36,062 nucleotides of DNA, taken from Proteobacteria bacterium UBA4457 (GTDB taxonomy: Bacteria; Pseudomonadota; Gammaproteobacteria; Ga0077536). The stretch covers positions 746 through 36,807 of the forward strand of contig DGOV01000063.1 of the NCBI GenBank assembly GCA_002390205.1, read 5' to 3'. The notes below the pieces were generated by a model. That model ran no database searches, was not told the DNA's origin, and saw only the letters and a program-made list of their open reading frames with translations. Both the position numbers and the translations under genes were made by a program. Within the stretch, counting starts at the first letter, position 1. Each line of letters starts with the position of its first letter. Below, piece by piece: positions 24,512 to 33,072 of this stretch.

Positions 24512-25720
24512 ATGAAGATATCGAACTCATATTTATTTGATCAAGCCGTTAGGAACATACAAACGACGCAGAGTGATGTGTCAAAATCTCGAGAGCAAAT
24601 CGCAAGTGGTAAGAGTATTGTTAGGCCGAGCGACGACACGAGCAAGCTGAGAAGTATAGAAGTTCTTAAGTCGCAACAGCGTAAAGTTGAGTCCTATGAC
24701 AAGGGTATGAACTATCTTACTGACAGGTTTCAGCTTGAAGAGAGTGTGCTCCTATCAGGAAGTGATATTTTGACCCGTTTAAAAGAGCTCGCGATTCAGG
24801 CGGCAAATGACAGTATGGGCGCTTCTGATAGAGATTTGATCGCTACAGAGGTGAATAACTTAAGGGATGAATTGCTGTCTATCGCAAATACCCGAGATGT
24901 TGAGGGAAACTTTATCTTTTCTGGTAGTAAAACAGAGTCTCAGCCATTTTTAATGAATGGTTCGACCGGAGAAGTTAGCTATGAGGGCGATAATCGGAGA
25001 TTGTTCACTGCCGTGAGCGATTCCAGAATACTTCAATCGAATACGGATGGCACCGAGATATTTCTCCCTGTGAACCGCACAACGACAAGTTTTAACCTGA
25101 CAGGAGTAGAAAACGCGGGCGGCTATAATTTTCGGGTGGGTGATTCAGTCATAGAATTCGATGTAGGGTCACGGTTAGTAAGCTCAGAAATTGAGGGCAG
25201 CCTTAACGAAGCGCTGCTGCGGTCGTCGATCGATGGGAAGGTTGAGGTTGAGGTTGTGGATGGTAAGGCTGCTGTAACGCTCACTTTAACCGGGCAGGCT
25301 GGGGTGGCTCTTAGCGGCATAGAGACCACTCAAAATAATGGTGGGACAACGCCTTTGTCAGTGAGTGTTCGAAGCACAGATGTTGAAGGTGTCGACTTCT
25401 TTAAAATGCTTTCTGATTTCTCTGATGCTCTTTCTACGAACACAAGGAGCAATATCGATCGTGCGGTTAGTGAGCTGAGCTTTGCTCAAGAAAAGGTTGC
25501 AGGTGCTATCGGTGAGATTGGTTCTAAACTAAATACTTTAGAAAGACAGAAAGATATCAATGCAGACTTGGGACTACGCCTCGATCAAATGCTCTCCTCA
25601 GAAGAAGATTTAGATTATGCAAAGGCGGTCACGCAATTCAATGCAGAATTGGTGCGTTTAGAGGCTACCCAAGCGAGCTTCGCTAGAGTTGCTCAGTTAT
25701 CACTATTTCAATTTATCTAG
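24512..25720 (+). CDS. flgL: Hook-filament junction protein FlgL
   Basis: A 402-aa FlgL. The N-terminal flagellin-like helix is clear (NSYLFDQAVRNIQTTQSDVSKSREQIASGKSIVRPSDDTSKL). It is followed by ELAIQAANDSMGASDRDLIATEVNNLRDELLSIANT and a GNFIFSGSKTESQPF block typical of FlgL. The C-terminal helix RLEATQASFARVAQLSLFQFI closes the protein. FlgL sits between FlgK and the filament. It is the last gene of the flgB operon; its stop overlaps by 4 bases the end of a convergent gene, and no hairpin terminator is visible there. Confidence 0.95.
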   Translation: MKISNSYLFDQAVRNIQTTQSDVSKSREQIASGKSIVRPSDDTSKLRSIEVLKSQQRKVESYDKGMNYLTDRFQLEESVLLSGSDILTRLKELAIQAANDSMGASDRDLIATEVNNLRDELLSIANTRDVEGNFIFSGSKTESQPFLMNGSTGEVSYEGDNRRLFTAVSDSRILQSNTDGTEIFLPVNRTTTSFNLTGVENAGGYNFRVGDSVIEFDVGSRLVSSEIEGSLNEALLRSSIDGKVEVEVVDGKAAVTLTLTGQAGVALSGIETTQNNGGTTPLSVSVRSTDVEGVDFFKMLSDFSDALSTNTRSNIDRAVSELSFAQEKVAGAIGEIGSKLNTLERQKDINADLGLRLDQMLSSEEDLDYAKAVTQFNAELVRLEATQASFARVAQLSLFQFI

Positions 25721-26181
25721 TTAGATACTGGATGTGGTTCCGCAGACTGTGGATTTTTTTGGGTGTTCGGTTTGATGTTGGGTGTCTGGGAGAGAGACGT
25801 GATGCCTTTTCGAAGCTCAGCTGTTAGTTGGGCCAAATCGTCAAGTTCACTGTGAATCGGGATATGTAGGTTTTCTTGCAGCGTTCGCTGGAAATATTCA
25901 AAGAGATCTTGAATATGCTCGTGCAGACTGAGCACTGGCAATTTTAGGAGTGCAGCCTCGAGTAAAGTAGATAAGGTTTGTGCGTGCTTTATCGAAGGAG
26001 TTGCTCTGGCGATCGAGCTCGAACCGGCATTTTTTGACGCGGTTTTTAAGCTAAGCAATAACGAGTCGAAAAGAAAGTCTAGCTCTGGATTGCCATCAGA
26101 GAAGAAACTTTCAATTTGTCTGGTTATTTTCTTTAGCTGACTCATGATAATTCTCGGCCCGATACACAATAAATCGGACAT
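25717..26181 (-). CDS. Unknown helical protein at the end of the stator operon
   Basis: A 154-aa predicted protein that I do not recognise. It is mostly helical, soluble, with a Pro/Asn/Gln-rich tail. An ATG at 26145 (142 aa, MSQLKKITRQIESFFSDG) is an alternative start, with a weak GAG 8 bases upstream; the first 12 codons before it look less protein-like. It follows the Sel1-repeat gene by 13 bases, consistent with coupled translation. It is the last gene of the minus-strand run that begins at motA. It converges on flgL with a 4-base overlap. Confidence 0.5.
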   Translation of the reverse strand: MSDLLCIGPRIIMSQLKKITRQIESFFSDGNPELDFLFDSLLLSLKTASKNAGSSSIARATPSIKHAQTLSTLLEAALLKLPVLSLHEHIQDLFEYFQRTLQENLHIPIHSELDDLAQLTAELRKGITSLSQTPNIKPNTQKNPQSAEPHPVSN

Positions 26182-26194
26182 TGCTTTAGTTTCT

Positions 26195-27004
26195 TTAACC
26201 GGGAATTGAGAAAATTGGACAATTTTTGTAATCGCTAGAGATACACACCTCTGCTAGTTCCTCGGATATGGCAATTTCCTCTGGTTCGAGCTGTGACTTC
26301 GCAAAATCGACGAGTTGGACGGCCAATTCTTGCCCGTTTTGACTTGCAAGCAGTGCTAGAGACAATGATGCAATGATTGCGTTCAAAGACTCGCTCTCAA
26401 AAATGCTGAAATCAAAGGGAGAAGAATCTTTAGATTTTGGTTTGTAGGGGTTTTCCGCATCACCCGTTAGAATCATATGGGCGAGCATATATTGGCTATT
26501 TGCGTCACCTGATTTTGCTGCGATGGAGAAATGTTGATTTGCTCTTTCCAAAGAGGCCACAGTGCCCTCGCCCTTATAGAACATTAACCCAATCATATAA
26601 TGAGAGTCATTTAAGCCTTTTTTTGCAGCTTTATTGAACCAGCGTCTTGCCACAGAGTAGCTCTGGGCAACGCCGTGACCTCGATAGTTGAGAACTCCTA
26701 AATTGTGTTCAGCTTCTGCTAAGCCTTGATCAGCGGCACGCTGATACCATTTGATGGCCGTGTTGTAGTTTCTTCTGACGCCAAAGCCATTTTGGAAAAG
26801 GAAGCCTAGGTTATTCTGAGCTTCTGCGGCCCCTTGCTCAGCAAGCGGTTTAAATGATCGATAAGCAGAAGCATAGTGGTTCCTATCCAGAGCATTAAGC
26901 CCTGACACGAAGATGTCGGCGTTGCTGAAACATATTGTGAAAAAAAGGCAGGCAGTAATGAGGAGTCTAAGAGCGGTCTTTAATCTCTTTGAAAATTCTT
27001 TCAT
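26195..27004 (-). CDS. Exported Sel1-repeat protein
   Basis: A 269-aa protein with a signal peptide (about 1-29, hydrophobic core LLITACLFFTICFS). At least four Sel1-like repeats lie at about 42-185: AYRSFKPLAEQGAAEAQNNL, AIKWYQRAADQGLAEAEHNL, ARRWFNKAAKKGLNDSHYMI and ANQHFSIAAKSGDANSQYML. The repeats form a helical solenoid that usually binds proteins. The last 80 residues do not repeat. It starts 3 bases after the ClC gene, so the two are almost certainly cotranscribed. A periplasmic scaffold for the stator or channel proteins is an inference only; Sel1 proteins have many roles. Confidence 0.78.
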   Translation of the reverse strand: MKEFSKRLKTALRLLITACLFFTICFSNADIFVSGLNALDRNHYASAYRSFKPLAEQGAAEAQNNLGFLFQNGFGVRRNYNTAIKWYQRAADQGLAEAEHNLGVLNYRGHGVAQSYSVARRWFNKAAKKGLNDSHYMIGLMFYKGEGTVASLERANQHFSIAAKSGDANSQYMLAHMILTGDAENPYKPKSKDSSPFDFSIFESESLNAIIASLSLALLASQNGQELAVQLVDFAKSQLEPEEIAISEELAEVCISSDYKNCPIFSIPG

Positions 27005-27007
27005 TTA

Positions 27008-28687
27008 TCAATCCTGAGTTCGAAGAGAATCTTCAATTTCTAAGACTTTCTTGAACAGATCACCTTCTGTTATCGCACCCAGAAATTTTTCCCCATCCAT
27101 GATGGGGATGCTTTCCCCAACAAATTCGGATGCGATTTCGAGAGCCTCAACTAAAGAATTAGTAGTATCAAGCTTCGTGGGGGACTGATCAATATCGGCT
27201 TCAAAGTTGTCCATGTTGCTAATCAAACTATGTAGGTCCAGTTTGCCAAAGAGACTTTTGTCTTCATTGAGGATGTAGACCTCGGTGGTTTGATTTTCTC
27301 GCATTGATTGTAGGATATGCTCCGGCGCCGCACCTCTTTGGAAAAACAAGCTGTCACTTAATTGTAGCTCTGCAACATAAATCTGTGTCATGTTGATATG
27401 CTCTCTACCGCGCGTTAAATCGATACCTCTATCAAGTAGTTGTCTATCGAAATATGAGAGGCCAAAGAACCGATAGGTAAGGGTAGAACATAAGGTTACT
27501 GAAAGTAGAGCCATCAGTCCGTAATCGTATGACCCAGTAAGCTCAACGACAATGAGTACGACAGAGATAGGTGCACCAATGACCGAAGATCCAACAGCTG
27601 CCAGAGTGGCGATCGTGATGATGCTCCCGTAATCAACAGGTAAGCCGATTTCTATAAGCAGCCCAGCTAGTATCCCGCCTAAGGCTCCACCAACGAATAA
27701 AGCCGGTCCAAATACTCCGCCGAAAAAACCAAACGATATGCAGGCAGCGGTGACTAGAATTTTAGCAATTAAGATAAGTGAGAGAAACGCAAGTGTGTAT
27801 TGTCCGTTAACCATATTGTTAATCTGACTCGAGCCTAAGCCTAAGACATCGGGTAAGAAGGCTCCAACGATGCCAACGGCTACAGCGGTTGAAAAGATTA
27901 GTGTGGTGAACGAGTATTTTCCAGAAGCGGCAAACTTCATACCTTGTCGAAGTGACAGCATGTAAATAACGGCCACGGCGGAGCAAATTGGTGCAAATAT
28001 AATTAGAAAAGGGACTACCTCAGCAAGCTCTAGATTAGATGAAGGCACAGCAAATGCGAGGTTGGCAAAACCAAAATACTGATTAGATGCCGAAGCAACG
28101 ATGGCCGCCACTGAAACTGGCGCAACGGCTCCGATTGAAAATCTTCGTAGGAGTGCCTCATGAGCGAAAATAATGCCTGCAATGGGCGCGTTGAAGCCAG
28201 CAGATATTGCTGCCGAGACCCCACACGCGAGCAATATGTCCCTGTTTATCTGGAGGCCAGGGAACCTGGAGAGAATGGTTGAGACGGTTGATCCGAAATG
28301 GACTAAAGGGCCATATTGGCCGACGGAAGCTCCACCACTTGCAGAAATAAAAGCCGCTAACGTCGATCCAAGTCCGACTCGGACATCAACGCCAATCTTT
28401 TGCTGATGCAAGGCATAGATGCTGTCTGCTGGCCCTGACCACTTAGTGACGCCAAGAGATTTTCTCACCACTAAAATCAAAACGGCAGATATCAACATCG
28501 CTAATGTGGGGAGCAGGTTAATATCGAAGCCGCTCACTTGTACCGTCAAAGTGCTGTAAGAGGATTGCAAGGATAGAAAATACCGTGCGCCTTCGATGAA
28601 TAGATTTGCAACGATCGAGACCACTAAGCCGACAATGACCGCTAAAAGTGTCTGCATCAATAGAGTCGTTACTGTTTTTGTTTTCAT
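27008..28687 (-). CDS. ClC-family chloride channel with CBS pair, both key glutamates replaced
   Basis: A 559-aa ClC protein with about ten membrane segments (residues 10-405) followed by two CBS domains (about 435-555). The family signatures are recognisable: the GxEGP motif appears as GQYGP at 123-127, the FNAPIAG stretch at 165-171, and GGVFGPALFVGGALGG further on. In the Escherichia coli ClC, Glu148 of GREGP is the gate and proton-coupling residue; here the aligned residue is Tyr125. Glu203, the inner proton glutamate, aligns with Ala178. Loss of both suggests passive anion conduction rather than proton exchange. It is embedded in the motAB-channel gene run, 16 bases after the four-cysteine protein gene. 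Confidence 0.88.
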   Translation of the reverse strand: MKTKTVTTLLMQTLLAVIVGLVVSIVANLFIEGARYFLSLQSSYSTLTVQVSGFDINLLPTLAMLISAVLILVVRKSLGVTKWSGPADSIYALHQQKIGVDVRVGLGSTLAAFISASGGASVGQYGPLVHFGSTVSTILSRFPGLQINRDILLACGVSAAISAGFNAPIAGIIFAHEALLRRFSIGAVAPVSVAAIVASASNQYFGFANLAFAVPSSNLELAEVVPFLIIFAPICSAVAVIYMLSLRQGMKFAASGKYSFTTLIFSTAVAVGIVGAFLPDVLGLGSSQINNMVNGQYTLAFLSLILIAKILVTAACISFGFFGGVFGPALFVGGALGGILAGLLIEIGLPVDYGSIITIATLAAVGSSVIGAPISVVLIVVELTGSYDYGLMALLSVTLCSTLTYRFFGLSYFDRQLLDRGIDLTRGREHINMTQIYVAELQLSDSLFFQRGAAPEHILQSMRENQTTEVYILNEDKSLFGKLDLHSLISNMDNFEADIDQSPTKLDTTNSLVEALEIASEFVGESIPIMDGEKFLGAITEGDLFKKVLEIEDSLRTQD

Positions 28688-28703
28688 TAGCGGGCTCTAG
28701 TTA

Positions 28704-28901
28704 TTATTTGCTTTTGTTCCTTTGATTTTTTTCTTTTTTTGATTCAAAAGCCAGGCAATCTCTTTTGTCAATCACCTTGACCTGCTGCGAGGGTAGAAAA
28801 TTACTTTTGAAGTTCATCTTTTTACACTCATATCTGTAGCTAGGATCCCAACTTATTGCGAAAAAAGTGCAATTCCAGCAAGAAACTTTTTCGTTTTCCA
28901 T
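28704..28901 (-). CDS. Small four-cysteine protein
   Basis: A 65-aa protein with a CxxC pair (CWNC, residues 8-11), a third cysteine in YECKKMNFKSN and a fourth in RDCLAFE, ending in a Lys/Asn-rich tail. The spacing resembles a family of small conserved proteobacterial proteins with a probable metal-binding CxxC...C...C arrangement and a WDP motif after the first pair; no function is known to me. Its ATG shares one base with the stop of the potassium channel gene (TAATG), so translation is coupled. It may help assemble or sense for its neighbours, but that is a guess. Confidence 0.72.
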   Translation of the reverse strand: MENEKVSCWNCTFFAISWDPSYRYECKKMNFKSNFLPSQQVKVIDKRDCLAFESKKEKNQRNKSK

Positions 28902-29818
28902 TATTCTTCGCGCTGTTCTCTAGCGATTTTCATAATCGTACTTGAATGTTTGACCAGATCACCGATTTGCTCTTCGGATAAGCCTATAGAGTCGCCTAGT
29001 TCCTTTATCGCCTTTTTTTCGGTTTCATCTATCATGCCATCAATTAAGGCGTCATCAATTGCGAGTTGCAGGGATTCTCTTTTTCGTCGCATTTGCTCAG
29101 AAAACGCCGAAGCCAAAATCCCTGAGGGTAATGCGACCATACCAATACCAACGATTGTCACAAGTGATCCTAAAATTTTTCCGGCCGGAGACAAAGGATA
29201 TACGTCGCCGTAGCCTACGGTAGTGAGCGCAGCAATCGCCCACCACATAGCCTGGGGAATTGAACCAAACTTATCCGGTTGCATGTCTCTCTCGACTAAG
29301 TAGAGTGCTGAGGCTGCTAGTGTGAGAATGACGAGTAATAAGAAGAAAATTCCAGCTAGGTTTTTTCTCTCTTCGTGGAGCACGTTCAGCAGTAGCTCGA
29401 AGGACGTAAAGTATCTGGTTAATTTAAAGACTCTTAATAGACGGAGCACCCGAAGGAAGCGGAGGTCTATGCCGGGGAAGATAACCTGCAAAATTGAGGG
29501 AAGAAAGGCGAGTAAATCGACAATTGCGAGAGGGCTAAGAGCGTACTTAATTCTGCTCTTCAGTGGCGCCTTCTTCTCAGTCTCGGATTCAATACAAGAC
29601 CACAAACGTAATGAGTATTCGAGTGCAAATATTACGGTTGAAACGATTTCAATGGCAAAGAATTGCGTGCGATAAAGAAGATCAAGCTCCGGTATGGATT
29701 CAAGAACAATACATAGGACGTTTAAAGAAATTAATGTAACGATGAATAACGAGAACGCCCTAGAGAGAAAGTCCTGGGGATCGGTCATTTCCAATATGTT
29801 GTAGATACGTGTGCGCAT
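28901..29818 (-). CDS. Voltage-gated potassium channel (Kv type, six membrane segments)
   Basis: A 305-aa channel of the six-transmembrane type. S4 at about 120-135 carries positive charges every third residue (R120, R123, R126, R129, K132, R135). The pore loop has the K+ selectivity filter TTVGYGD at 199-205, followed by S6 with GIGMVALPSGIL. The C-terminal 70 residues are a charged helical domain. Such channels open on depolarisation and let K+ out, setting membrane potential. It lies 48 bases downstream of the second motB with GAGAG before its ATG and no visible terminator between, so it probably shares the stator transcript. Confidence 0.92.
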   Translation of the reverse strand: MRTRIYNILEMTDPQDFLSRAFSLFIVTLISLNVLCIVLESIPELDLLYRTQFFAIEIVSTVIFALEYSLRLWSCIESETEKKAPLKSRIKYALSPLAIVDLLAFLPSILQVIFPGIDLRFLRVLRLLRVFKLTRYFTSFELLLNVLHEERKNLAGIFFLLLVILTLAASALYLVERDMQPDKFGSIPQAMWWAIAALTTVGYGDVYPLSPAGKILGSLVTIVGIGMVALPSGILASAFSEQMRRKRESLQLAIDDALIDGMIDETEKKAIKELGDSIGLSEEQIGDLVKHSSTIMKIAREQREE

Positions 29819-29866
29819 TTGGATGCTCTCTGTAGGAGAACAGTTTAAAGTAACAAATAAAGAGAA

Positions 29867-31045
29867 TTAACTGTCAATTAAGATTTCAATTCTTCGATTC
29901 TGAGACCTTCCTGCCGGGGTTGCATTGCTAGCAACGGGTTTAGTATCAGCGAATCCAACCACATCGATTTGGCTATCCGGGACAGCATTACTATCAAGAA
30001 AAAAATCTGCAACAGCGGCCGCTCTGGCGGCGGATAGATCCCAATTGGAGAGAAAACGCTCACTGAAAGCGATGGGAATGCTGTCCGTATGCCCGGAGAC
30101 AGTTACTTTTGAATTAAGGTCTGAAATAGACTGTCCTACTGCTGACAAAGTCGGAAGAAAGTCTGGTCTAAGTTCCGCATAGCCGGACCTGAACGAATCC
30201 TGAGCTGAGAGCTGAATTAATATCTGGTCACCGATACGCTCAACATTTGCTAGGCCCTGATCTATTTGAGATTTTAAATTAGCTCGAACCTTTTCTAATT
30301 GGTCCTCGATTTGCTGATCTCTCTGTTGCTGAGTTTCCCTTTGGCTCGCAAGGGCGCTGCTGTTGCTCGCTACGAAAACTTCGGATTCTACTAGCGACTG
30401 AGCTTCAGCAACTTTTGCATACATTTCAAGTAGTTCTGTTGGTATCTCTCCGGTGTCCCGTTCGCCAGTTTCCGTAGCATTAATGTCCGGTTTGAATGTG
30501 TCCTCTTTGGTAACGACAACCACTGAATCATTTTCTACTTTTATCTCTACTTGGCCTTTTGAAATTTCGGTTGCTAGAGCACGCCTAAGAACTTCAGCGT
30601 CAGAATTTGTGTCGAAGTTACTCGCTTGAGATGTTGATTTAAGTTCTTTCTCTTCGGGTTCAAGGTCCGTTGTTTCTTCTTGCACGTTAACGATTAACGA
30701 AGGGTTAACTTTTGAGGTTCGGAAATTTTGAGCAATGATATTTTTTCCCATCGGGGGCTCGACGCTTGGTACTTCTCTCTGCACACCGAAGCTATTGGAC
30801 ATCGAGCCAGACACCTCCTTAAATATAGAAGGGTCTTCCATCTCAACGAAAGATAAAATTAAAACAAAGAACGCCATCAGAAGTGTGGCCATGTCTGCAA
30901 AAGTTGCCATCCAGGCAGGGGCCATGGCTGGACACTCTGGACATTTTTCTGATGAAGGCTTTGCCTCGACAGGCTCTTCTAATTCCTCTAAAGCGTCGTT
31001 GTTATCAAGGTTCTCTTCGCCTTCAAGTTTTTCTTCCTCAGCCAT
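29867..31045 (-). CDS. Second MotB/PomB-like stator protein
   Basis: A 392-aa MotB-family protein, the downstream member of a tandem pair. A CPECP motif (35-39) precedes the single membrane helix WMATFADMATLLMAFFVLIL, with the ion-binding aspartate at D51. The C-terminal OmpA-like domain binds peptidoglycan (VTVSGHTDSIPIAFSERFLS, then GRSQNRRIEILID). The periplasmic linker has two copies of an EIxxGxVxVxxxxxxxxV-type element at about 153-180 and 253-280. Its ATG lies in the last 8 bases of the upstream motB, so the pair is translationally coupled. It resembles the first copy throughout, indicating gene duplication, but the linkers have diverged widely. Confidence 0.93.
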   Translation of the reverse strand: MAEEEKLEGEENLDNNDALEELEEPVEAKPSSEKCPECPAMAPAWMATFADMATLLMAFFVLILSFVEMEDPSIFKEVSGSMSNSFGVQREVPSVEPPMGKNIIAQNFRTSKVNPSLIVNVQEETTDLEPEEKELKSTSQASNFDTNSDAEVLRRALATEISKGQVEIKVENDSVVVVTKEDTFKPDINATETGERDTGEIPTELLEMYAKVAEAQSLVESEVFVASNSSALASQRETQQQRDQQIEDQLEKVRANLKSQIDQGLANVERIGDQILIQLSAQDSFRSGYAELRPDFLPTLSAVGQSISDLNSKVTVSGHTDSIPIAFSERFLSNWDLSAARAAAVADFFLDSNAVPDSQIDVVGFADTKPVASNATPAGRSQNRRIEILIDS

Positions 31046-32198
31046 CGACCAAGACCTCTATTCTTCGATTCCTCGCTCTTCCATCCGTGGTGTCGTTTGA
31101 GGCGATAGGTTTGCTGTCGGCGAAACCGGCTACAGAGATGTTACCTGGTTGAAGGTTTGTAGATCCAAGTATGTAATCTGCCACTGCTGCTGAGCGCGCT
31201 GAGGAAAGATCCCAATTAGATCTGTAGCGAGAACTAAAGCCGACCGGTACATTGTCTGTATGGCCCTCTATCTTTACTATGCCGCCAACATCGTTGAGTG
31301 CCATTCCCACTTTTTGTAGTGTGCCTTCAAAAGATGCTTTAACCTCAGCTCTACCAGAGTCAAAGCTATCTTGTTGGCCGAGTCGAAGAATGATCTTATC
31401 GCCATTACGTTCGACCTCCACAAGGCCGTTAGAGATCTCGTCTGATAGAATGCTCCGTATTCTGTCGTATTTTTGGTTTTCTCCGCTCGAGCTATTATTC
31501 GATGAGTCGCCTTCAGAGTTGCTCTGGCTTCTGACCTCAAGAGGGCTGATGAAGTCAGTCTTTAGGTCTGATATTTTTTTCGCGATCTCTAGCATTTCTT
31601 GGGGAACAATGTTGCCCATGCCGATCTGAGATTCTAGAGACACTTCGTTAGAACCTGATTGCGTTACCTCGACAACAATTTTGTTACCCTTTGTCTTGAC
31701 TTGAACCAACCCAGCTGCGATTTCTTCTTCGAACGTTTCTAAAACGGCAGCGAATTCATCTTGATTTGAAAAGGTCGATTCATTTTCTTCTGTAAGCTGC
31801 TTGACGTTATCTTTTGTTGCATCTTCAACCTTCTGACTTTTGTTCGGTATTAAGGTGGCTTCTGCATCTGTTGGAGTAAACTCAAGGCTGAGCAGTGTCT
31901 CTCCCATTGGAATATCAATTTTCGGTATCACCCTCGCGACACCGAAAGCAACTGCCAGTGAACCGCTGACTTGTTCAAATTTTGGGACATTAACGTTGGC
32001 AAAAGAAAGCAGTAATACAAAGAAAGCCATGAGTAAGGTGGCCATATCTGCGAACGTTGCCATCCAAGGTGGCGATCCGCCAGGGCACTCTGGGCATTTA
32101 GTCTTTTTTTCTTTCGGGCCGGAGGGAGGTGGCTCGTTTTCTCCCTCTATCGCGGTCTCGTTGAGCTCTTCGTCTACGTTTGGATCTATCTCAGACAT
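31038..32198 (-). CDS. motB: First MotB/PomB-like stator protein
   Basis: A 386-aa MotB/PomB-type protein. CPECP at 35-39 and the membrane helix with the ion-binding D51 (PPWMATFADMATLLMAFFVL) are nearly identical to the downstream copy. The linker is acidic and long, and holds an internal repeat (about 157-180 and 251-274: EEIAAGLVQV and DEISNGLVEV). The OmpA-like domain at about 275-386 has the HTDNVPVGF and GRARNRRIEV motifs that grip peptidoglycan. Together with MotA it forms the stator that converts ion flow into rotation. Presence of FlgP/FlgT in the window favours sodium as the ion, by inference. The gene begins 17 bases after motA. Confidence 0.94.
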   Translation of the reverse strand: MSEIDPNVDEELNETAIEGENEPPPSGPKEKKTKCPECPGGSPPWMATFADMATLLMAFFVLLLSFANVNVPKFEQVSGSLAVAFGVARVIPKIDIPMGETLLSLEFTPTDAEATLIPNKSQKVEDATKDNVKQLTEENESTFSNQDEFAAVLETFEEEIAAGLVQVKTKGNKIVVEVTQSGSNEVSLESQIGMGNIVPQEMLEIAKKISDLKTDFISPLEVRSQSNSEGDSSNNSSSGENQKYDRIRSILSDEISNGLVEVERNGDKIILRLGQQDSFDSGRAEVKASFEGTLQKVGMALNDVGGIVKIEGHTDNVPVGFSSRYRSNWDLSSARSAAVADYILGSTNLQPGNISVAGFADSKPIASNDTTDGRARNRRIEVLVDG

Positions 32199-32215
32199 GG
32201 CTTAAATCCGAAGGT

Positions 32216-32989
32216 CTATGCTTTTGAGAGTTTCTCTCGGTCACCTGGGCTCAAGCGGCTTTTCAAAACGTCCTCTAAAACTCTGGGATTCATTGTACCT
32301 TTTCGAATTTCTATCACACCTTCGAGAATCAGCGCGCAGTTGTTTTGTTCATTAGTGGAGTAATTATCGAGTTTTTCTGCCAAAGGTCCTGCAAGGACGT
32401 TCGCAATGAGCGCGCCATACAGAGTCGTTAGCAACGCAATGGCCATTGCAGGTCCGATGGCTTTCGGGTCGCTCATATTTTGCAGCATACCGACAAGACC
32501 AACCAAGGTGCCTATCATGCCCATGGCGGGTGCGATGTCTTTCCACGATTTGAAGACGCCGGATGCTTCAGCATGGCGATGAGCCATAAGCTCAACATCA
32601 TTATTAAGTTTTGTTTCGATTGTTTCTGCATCGGTGCCATCAACCACCATGCCTATGCCTGTCTGCAGGAAGGGGTTTTTAATTTCCCCCATCTGACCTT
32701 CGAGAGCGATTACACCATCTCTCCGTGAAATATTTGCCATAGACACAAGCTGCTCGATGAGTTCACCAGGGTCTTCGTTCTTGTTGAGGATGGTTTTCAT
32801 TAAAACCTTAGCCCAGGCATTGATGAACTCCGGAAGTGTTGATCGCATGAGCAAGACCATAATTGAGCCCGCGAATACGATGACAACGGAGGAGGGATCG
32901 ATAAAAGCCCCGATACCTGCTGCGGAGTCCATTGACCAGCCAATCAAGCCGAGTGTTGCTACGAGACCAATAACTGTTGCGATATCCAT
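32216..32989 (-). CDS. motA: Stator ring protein MotA/PomA
   Basis: A 257-aa MotA/PomA of usual size with four membrane helices. The TM3-TM4 region has IAPAMGMIGTLVGLVGMLQNMSDPKAIGPAMAIALLTTLYGALIAN, the family signature. The cytoplasmic loop holds conserved charged residues for contact with FliG. Five MotA surround two MotB in the stator. It is the only motA in the window but precedes two motB genes. Its ATG has AGGT 8 bases upstream, and a sigma-28-like promoter ends about 55 bases upstream. Confidence 0.95.
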   Translation of the reverse strand: MDIATVIGLVATLGLIGWSMDSAAGIGAFIDPSSVVIVFAGSIMVLLMRSTLPEFINAWAKVLMKTILNKNEDPGELIEQLVSMANISRRDGVIALEGQMGEIKNPFLQTGIGMVVDGTDAETIETKLNNDVELMAHRHAEASGVFKSWKDIAPAMGMIGTLVGLVGMLQNMSDPKAIGPAMAIALLTTLYGALIANVLAGPLAEKLDNYSTNEQNNCALILEGVIEIRKGTMNPRVLEDVLKSRLSPGDREKLSKA

Positions 32990-33045
32990 AATTTCGACCT
33001 GATTACAACGTAACTTCGGATTAATTTGCGATACTAGAATAAGGA

Positions 33046-33072
33046 GTATCGGATGAAAACACTATCTCTTAA
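33046..33072 (-). promoter_or_regulatory. Probable sigma-28 promoter of the motA operon
   Basis: On the minus strand TTAA (33072-33069) is followed by 15 bases and TCCGATAC (33053-33046). The -10 matches GCCGATAA in 6 of 8 positions and the spacing is exact. The predicted start near 33039 gives a leader of about 50 bases before motA. Stator genes are commonly controlled by FliA. Confidence 0.6.

Noticed and set aside
31840..32205. Long open frames on the plus strand opposite both motB genes and the K+ channel gene
   Set aside because: They are antisense shadows with no ribosome binding site and no recognisable protein character; the minus-strand genes have clear domains.
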